Assembly (NCBI GenBank): GCA_964650285.1
Contig: CAZYSP010000009.1
Span: 1-43,318 of the forward strand
Length of the DNA: 43,318 bases
Reading direction: 5' to 3'
DNA from: JACPJP01 sp964650285
Lineage (GTDB): Archaea > Nanobdellota > Nanobdellia > Woesearchaeales > GW2011-AR4
Shown piece after piece: positions 39,817-43,318 of the stretch. The translations under genes were made by a program, and so were the position numbers. The notes beneath the pieces were generated by a model. That model was not told where the DNA came from and made no database searches. It saw only the letters and a list, made by a program, of their open reading frames with translations. How positions within the stretch are numbered: position 1 is the stretch's first letter; each line of letters opens with the position of its first letter.

Positions 39817-41385
39817 ATGACTGTAAAAAAGATTTCTAATGAGACTGGAAATGCTGCACTGGATTTGGCTCTTGATACGCTTAAAATCGGAAAACAAGCG
39901 TTAGTTTTTGTTAATACAAAAAGAAGTGCTGAGAAAACTGCAGAGGATATAGCAAAGAAGGTTAAGGGCAATAGTAAAAATCTGGTTGAGTTAAGTGATA
40001 AGGTGTTAAAGGCATTATCAAGCCCTACAAAACAATGTAAAAGGCTGAGTAATTGTTTGCAGAAGGGCATAGCATTCCATCATGCTGGCTTGGTTGCTAA
40101 ACAAAGAGAGTTAATAGAAGATAATTTCAGGAATGGAGCAATAAAAATTATTTGCGCAACACCAACACTTGCTTATGGTCTGGATCTTCCGGCTTTCAGG
40201 GCAATTCTTAAGGATTTGAGGAGGTTTGGCCATAGAGGAATGATGTATATTCCTGTTTTAGAGTATTTGCAGATGTCTGGTAGAGCTGGAAGGCCTAAAT
40301 TTGACAAATTTGGGGAAGCAATTATTGTTGCGGTTAGCGAGAATGAAAAGAAAAAATTATACAAAAAATATGTTTTAGGTGAGCCGGAAGATATTTACTC
40401 TAAGTTAGCAGTTGAACCGGTATTAAGGACTTATTTATTGAGTTTGATAGCTGCAAACTTTGTAAATACAAAAAAAGGCATTGTTGAATTTTTTGGCAGG
40501 ACATTCTGGGCTTTTCAGTTTGTTGATATGGAAAAACTTGTTTTGATAATTGATAAAATGTTAAATTTATTGGAAGAATGGGAATTTATTCAAATGGATA
40601 GCAAAGAAGATTTTACTAACGCTGATAAAATTGAAAATGATAACGAAAAGATAAAAGCAACATTAATGGGAAAAAGAGTTGCTGAACTTTACATAGACCC
40701 CTTAACTGCTTATTTCTTTATTACCTGCTTTAGGAATGCTTCTGACAAGAAAACAGCTGAATTTTCATTTTTGCAGATGATAAGCCATACTTTGGAAATA
40801 AGGCCTTTGTTAAGAGTAGGGGCAAGGGAGCAGGAAAAAATACAGGAAGAGTTTGTTAAACATTATGATTTATTGCTGGAAAAAGAACCTTCTATGTATG
40901 AGCTGGAGTACGAGGATTTTTTTAATAGTATAAAGACTGCTTTAATGCTTTGTGAATGGATTAATGAGAAAACTGAAGAAAATCTTCTTGAGGACTTTAG
41001 TGCAAGGCCTGGTGAATTAAAAAGCAAATTGAATATAGCTGACTGGCTTTTGTATGCAAGCGAAGAAATAAGCAGGTTGCTGCATTACCAGTATCTGAAC
41101 AAGGAAATAGTAAAATTAAGGCTAAGGCTAAAGAATGGCGTAAAAGAAGAATTATTGCCTTTGGTAAAAATAAAAGGTATAGGAAGAGTAAGGGCAAGAA
41201 GATTGTTTGTAAACAGGATAAGGGATATTGGGGATGTTAAAAAAGCTGATTTGGTTAAATTAATCCAGATTTTAGGAAAACAAGTTGCTTTAAATGCAAA
41301 AAAACAGGTTGGGCAAGAACAAAAAGAAGTTCCTCTTGGAAAAAGAAAAGGGCAGATTAGTCTGTTGAAAGATTATCATGAGTAA
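39817..41385 (+). CDS. Hel308/Ski2-like helicase lacking the first RecA domain
   Basis: The protein begins at the start of RecA domain 2 of a Hel308-type helicase. Numbering from the first ATG (39808), motif IV is ALVFVNT (31-37), motif V is ATPTLAYGLDLPAF (117-130) and motif VI is QMSGRAGRP (155-163). The winged helix, ratchet domain and a final helix-hairpin-helix (KIKGIGRVRARRLF) follow. The Walker A and DEAD/DEIH motifs of RecA 1, about 200 residues, are absent, and the upstream 90 bases are non-coding, with a TATA-like AAATTTATAAAATT at 39784-39797. ATG 39817 lies about 25 bases from it; ATG 39808 is the alternative. A split gene whose other half is elsewhere is the best explanation; decay is the alternative. 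Confidence 0.88.
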   Translation: MTVKKISNETGNAALDLALDTLKIGKQALVFVNTKRSAEKTAEDIAKKVKGNSKNLVELSDKVLKALSSPTKQCKRLSNCLQKGIAFHHAGLVAKQRELIEDNFRNGAIKIICATPTLAYGLDLPAFRAILKDLRRFGHRGMMYIPVLEYLQMSGRAGRPKFDKFGEAIIVAVSENEKKKLYKKYVLGEPEDIYSKLAVEPVLRTYLLSLIAANFVNTKKGIVEFFGRTFWAFQFVDMEKLVLIIDKMLNLLEEWEFIQMDSKEDFTNADKIENDNEKIKATLMGKRVAELYIDPLTAYFFITCFRNASDKKTAEFSFLQMISHTLEIRPLLRVGAREQEKIQEEFVKHYDLLLEKEPSMYELEYEDFFNSIKTALMLCEWINEKTEENLLEDFSARPGELKSKLNIADWLLYASEEISRLLHYQYLNKEIVKLRLRLKNGVKEELLPLVKIKGIGRVRARRLFVNRIRDIGDVKKADLVKLIQILGKQVALNAKKQVGQEQKEVPLGKRKGQISLLKDYHE

Positions 41386-41510
41386 TTTCTTAGTCGAATA
41401 AGATTAGATTGTCTTTTTATTTCTCTAAAGTAGTTACATAATAGAAAGGTTTATAAATACCTAAGTATCTCATATATCCTATATAAAAACTATTTATGGA
41501 GATGATGAAT

Positions 41511-42032
41511 ATGTCAACGTTTATTCAGGGTGAATATAAAAAAATTATGAAATTGGAAAACCTAGCCACAGATATGGGGTTGAATATAGTTTTTACTGAT
41601 TATAGTGGTGATAAGGATTGGATAATTAAAAAACCTAATCGTGCCGAAAGAGAAAGTGCAGAATCCAAAAAACTTGTAGCTGAGAATCGATCCAATGTGG
41701 ATTCTATCGTTGAATATCTTTCTAAACAAGGATTTAAATCAAAAGGTATCTCAACAGTGAAGTTAACAAAAGACAATCGCTTGTATGTAATTCTTGATCG
41801 CGATATTGGTCACGATTACCAGTTTCTAGTCGGGGCCAAAAACCAATGCCCTAAAGAGCTTTCTGATCATTTCACAGAAATACATGATGGTAAAGGACAT
41901 TCCTGGGGTGGAAAATATAGTAGAGTAGAAAGACCTGCATCACCCGAATTTATGGAACAAATCAATCAAGAGTATAATAAATTACAAAAGATATTGGCGG
42001 ATTATAAACCATTGCTTAAAAATAAATTCTGA
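41511..42032 (+). CDS. Hypothetical protein with deviant codon use
   Basis: No family is recognised. The 173-residue protein starts at ATG 41511, nine bases after GGAG in GGAGATGAT; ATG 41496 is the alternative and would add MEMMN. The product looks alpha/beta with FTDYSGDKDWIIKKPN, TVKLTKDNRLYVILDRD and HDGKGHSWGGKYSRVERP. It has no membrane segment. Unlike its neighbours it uses many CGN arginine codons (CGT, CGA, CGC), which hints at recent transfer. A TATA-like element AAAGGTTTATAAATA is near 41446. Confidence 0.72.
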   Translation: MSTFIQGEYKKIMKLENLATDMGLNIVFTDYSGDKDWIIKKPNRAERESAESKKLVAENRSNVDSIVEYLSKQGFKSKGISTVKLTKDNRLYVILDRDIGHDYQFLVGAKNQCPKELSDHFTEIHDGKGHSWGGKYSRVERPASPEFMEQINQEYNKLQKILADYKPLLKNKF

Positions 42033-42056
42033 GGGACTTTAATCTTTGGTATTAAT

Positions 42057-42083
42057 ATCTGATGTCATTCAAAAATATCAGAT
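42057..42083. repeat. Short inverted repeat between two unknown genes
   Basis: ATCTGAT (42057-42063) pairs with ATCAGAT (42077-42083) over a 13-base spacer. It lies between the stop of the previous gene and the TATA box (TTTTTAAATATAT, about 42099-42111) of the next. It may be a weak terminator or an operator. Confidence 0.5.
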
Positions 42084-42131
42084 GATTATTCAGTAAGGTT
42101 TTTAAATATATTAATCATACTTGTGTTTAAA

Positions 42132-42767
42132 ATGACTGCAAATTTAAACCCTAAAGCGTATTTAGCTAGTAATCCCAATATTATGTTGATGAAGGATATA
42201 GGTTCGCATAGTTCTCAGTATCAAGGCAGAACACCTTTAGCTGCAACTTTATCAAAAGCAGGAATGTCGAATAGGGCAAAAGATTACGTGTGGAGAGCAT
42301 TACATCCTGAAGAAAATAAATTTGAGCCCTTGCCAAAAGACCCAGAACCTAGTCCAAATATGTTTTCAGCAGAAAATCATGGAAGTGTAGAATCAATATT
42401 TCAAAAAATGTATAGTGCTATGAATGATTTAACAAAAAGATTCGGAACAAATCCCCTAAGTATGTATAATAAGCCCACATTAGGAAAGAAACAAATAGAT
42501 TATAATAATCGATATAGTCCTTATAATGGGTTGCAATATAGACCTAATGGTGCAATTAAAAAAGATGATGGGAAAAATAAAATAAACTCCTTAGTAGAAC
42601 AATTAGAAAAAACATCAGACCAATATTTTAAAAACATCTTTAATCCACAATATAATGAAGCTAAAAGTAATGTAATTTATGAAAGTGGGGATAAAGGAAA
42701 GAAAATTCATAATCTAAGAAATAAAAAGTCTGCACTTGAAGAAATAGTGAAAGTATCTGCAGCATAA
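42132..42767 (+). CDS. Hypothetical Asn/Pro/Lys-rich protein, 211 aa
   Basis: The protein is not recognised. It is rich in Asn, Pro, Lys and Tyr and looks largely disordered: NPKAYLASNPNIMLMKDIG, EPLPKDPEPSPNMF, then NNRYSPYNGLQYRPNGAIKK. Two short helices are likely (around VESIFQKMYSAMNDLTKRFG and INSLVEQLEKTSDQYFKNIF). No signal peptide, Cys or membrane helix is seen. The longer frame starts at GTG 42123; I prefer ATG 42132 because it lies about 25 bases after the TATA box. Possibly a structural or scaffold protein, but this is only a description. Confidence 0.65.
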   Translation: MTANLNPKAYLASNPNIMLMKDIGSHSSQYQGRTPLAATLSKAGMSNRAKDYVWRALHPEENKFEPLPKDPEPSPNMFSAENHGSVESIFQKMYSAMNDLTKRFGTNPLSMYNKPTLGKKQIDYNNRYSPYNGLQYRPNGAIKKDDGKNKINSLVEQLEKTSDQYFKNIFNPQYNEAKSNVIYESGDKGKKIHNLRNKKSALEEIVKVSAA

Positions 42768-42806
42768 ACAATATTTATAAATTCTTTAATATTACACTTT
42801 AACTAT

Positions 42807-42902
42807 GCCCCTATAGTTCAGTGGATATGATACGAGGTTGCGGTTTTGCGCGCGAGCTAAAGCAGAAACCTTGTGACCCGAGTTCAATTCTCGGTAGGGG
42901 CA
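42807..42902 (+). tRNA. tRNA-Arg(GCG) with about 24-nt intron
   Basis: GCCCCTA pairs with TAGGGGC, the anticodon stem CGAGG pairs with CCTTG, and the T stem CCGAG pairs with CTCGG around TTCAATT. The loop TTGCGG-A has anticodon GCG and is interrupted after base 37 by about 24 bases (42845-42868) that fold into a small stem (TTTTGC with GCAGAA) of the bulge-helix-bulge kind. Without them the tRNA is 72 nt. The D stem is weak but acceptable. Discriminator A; CCA is not encoded. The gene ends at the base before the convergent EF-2 stop codon. Exact splice points are inferred. Confidence 0.88.
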
Positions 42903-43318
42903 TTATACTCCAACCATTGCATCACTTAAACCTTTTCTGCTTCTTATTTGTTTGATTATTTTTTCCTGGAGTTCTTCTGGGAGTTTCTCATACATCTGGT
43001 CTATTAATGAAGAATTTCCTCTGCCGCCTGTAGCAGACCTTAAGTCTGAAGACCAGCCAAACATTTCTCCTACTGGTAACTTGGCTTTTATTATTGACAA
43101 ATTGCCTTCTTGTTGCGCATCAAGTAACTGGCCGCGTTTGTTGGAAATTAATTTTGAAATTTCTCCTAAGAACTCAGAAGGAGCTTCTATCCTGTGGATC
43201 TGGTATGGTTCATAAATTAAAGGTCTAGCAGTCATCATAGCTCCACGAACACCTTCCCTTACGGCAGGATAAACCTGCGCAGGGCCACGATGAATAGCAT
43301 CTTCGTGCAGTTTCATAT
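42903..43318 (-). CDS. fusA: Translation elongation factor 2, C-terminal part, cut by window edge
   Basis: This is the end of archaeal EF-2, the GTPase that drives translocation. The visible 137 residues cover part of domain IV and all of domain V. The first line LHEDAIHRGPAQ includes the His that is converted to diphthamide in archaea and eukaryotes, so a diphthamide pathway is expected elsewhere in the genome. Domain V follows with REGVRGAMMTARPLIYEPYQ, SNKRGQLLDAQQEGN and the end IRSRKGLSDAMVGV. The Met at the window edge is internal and not a start. The stop abuts the tRNA-Arg gene. The gene continues beyond the window. Confidence 0.96.
   Translation of the reverse strand, partial: MKLHEDAIHRGPAQVYPAVREGVRGAMMTARPLIYEPYQIHRIEAPSEFLGEISKLISNKRGQLLDAQQEGNLSIIKAKLPVGEMFGWSSDLRSATGGRGNSSLIDQMYEKLPEELQEKIIKQIRSRKGLSDAMVGV

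Noticed and set aside
42050..42095. Possible C/D-box guide RNA (TGATGT and CTGA-like elements)
   Set aside because: The boxes do not match the consensus at proper spacing; a simple inverted repeat explains the bases better.
1..43318. Insertion sequences, integrases, phage modules, defence systems
   Set aside because: No transposase, integrase, restriction, CRISPR or toxin family was recognised; the region reads as ordinary chromosome with a few unknown genes.

Overview
The window looks like part of the chromosome of an AT-rich DPANN-type archaeon, with Woesearchaeota/Pacearchaeota-like relatives most likely. That placement is inference from gene content; there is no rRNA here. The archaeal signs are direct: topoisomerase VI, a Thr-type proteasome beta subunit, aCPSF1 (KH plus metallo-beta-lactamase/beta-CASP), TFE, archaeal Elp3, NusG/Spt5 with SecE and L11, type II methionine aminopeptidase, DTD2, EndoQ, Hel308-type helicase sequence, EF-2 with the diphthamide-loop His, tRNA genes without encoded CCA and with small introns, and a recurrent promoter of the form GAAAnnTTTAAATA placed 25-40 bases before many starts.

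Layout. 1-2.5 kb: the top6B-top6A operon with a previously unlisted 58-codon Cys-rich gene behind it. 2.7-7.5 kb: a secreted acidic surface protein, a TrmB-type regulator, psmB and aCPSF1. 7.5-10.6 kb: an unknown gene, a membrane protein plus folC operon on the minus strand, and a hemerythrin-cupin operon. 10.7-17.8 kb: tRNA-Arg(TCG), an unusual signal peptidase, a SirB1-TPR protein, map, an LDH/MDH-family enzyme, adk, PolX and a Nudix hydrolase. 17.9-20.9 kb: a protein made of two repeats, an apparent structured RNA gene of about 290 nt, an 86-base palindrome, tfe with a repetitive tail, an NSUN-type methyltransferase and a frameshifted SemiSWEET remnant. 20.9-26 kb: elp3, a Ca2+-type P-ATPase, a Zn-site protein and a small AbrB-like protein preceded by a 12-bp repeat array. 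26-31 kb: DTD2, then the FKBP-ftsZ-secE-spt5-rpl11 block and cmk. 31-36 kb: a COG1395-type regulator, EndoQ, a ZIP transporter, a small very basic duplicated protein and an AlkD-like protein. 36-39.3 kb: two tRNAs (Asn, Ile) and two paralogous PKD/cadherin-like surface proteins. 39.4-43.3 kb: the C-terminal two thirds of a Hel308-like helicase, two unknown genes, an intron-bearing tRNA-Arg(GCG) and the 3' end of the EF-2 gene.

Most of the window is housekeeping: DNA topology and repair (Top6, PolX, EndoQ, AlkD-like, Hel308-like), transcription (TFE, Spt5), RNA processing and modification (aCPSF1, Elp3, NSUN), translation quality control (DTD2), protein maturation (map, signal peptidase, FKBP, SecE) and the proteasome. 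The least explained elements are the RNA gene and palindrome ahead of tfe, the Cys-rich protein in the top6 operon, the AbrB-like gene with its 12-bp array, the basic repeat protein with a structured leader, and the helicase that lacks its first RecA domain. No CRISPR array, insertion sequence or phage module was seen.
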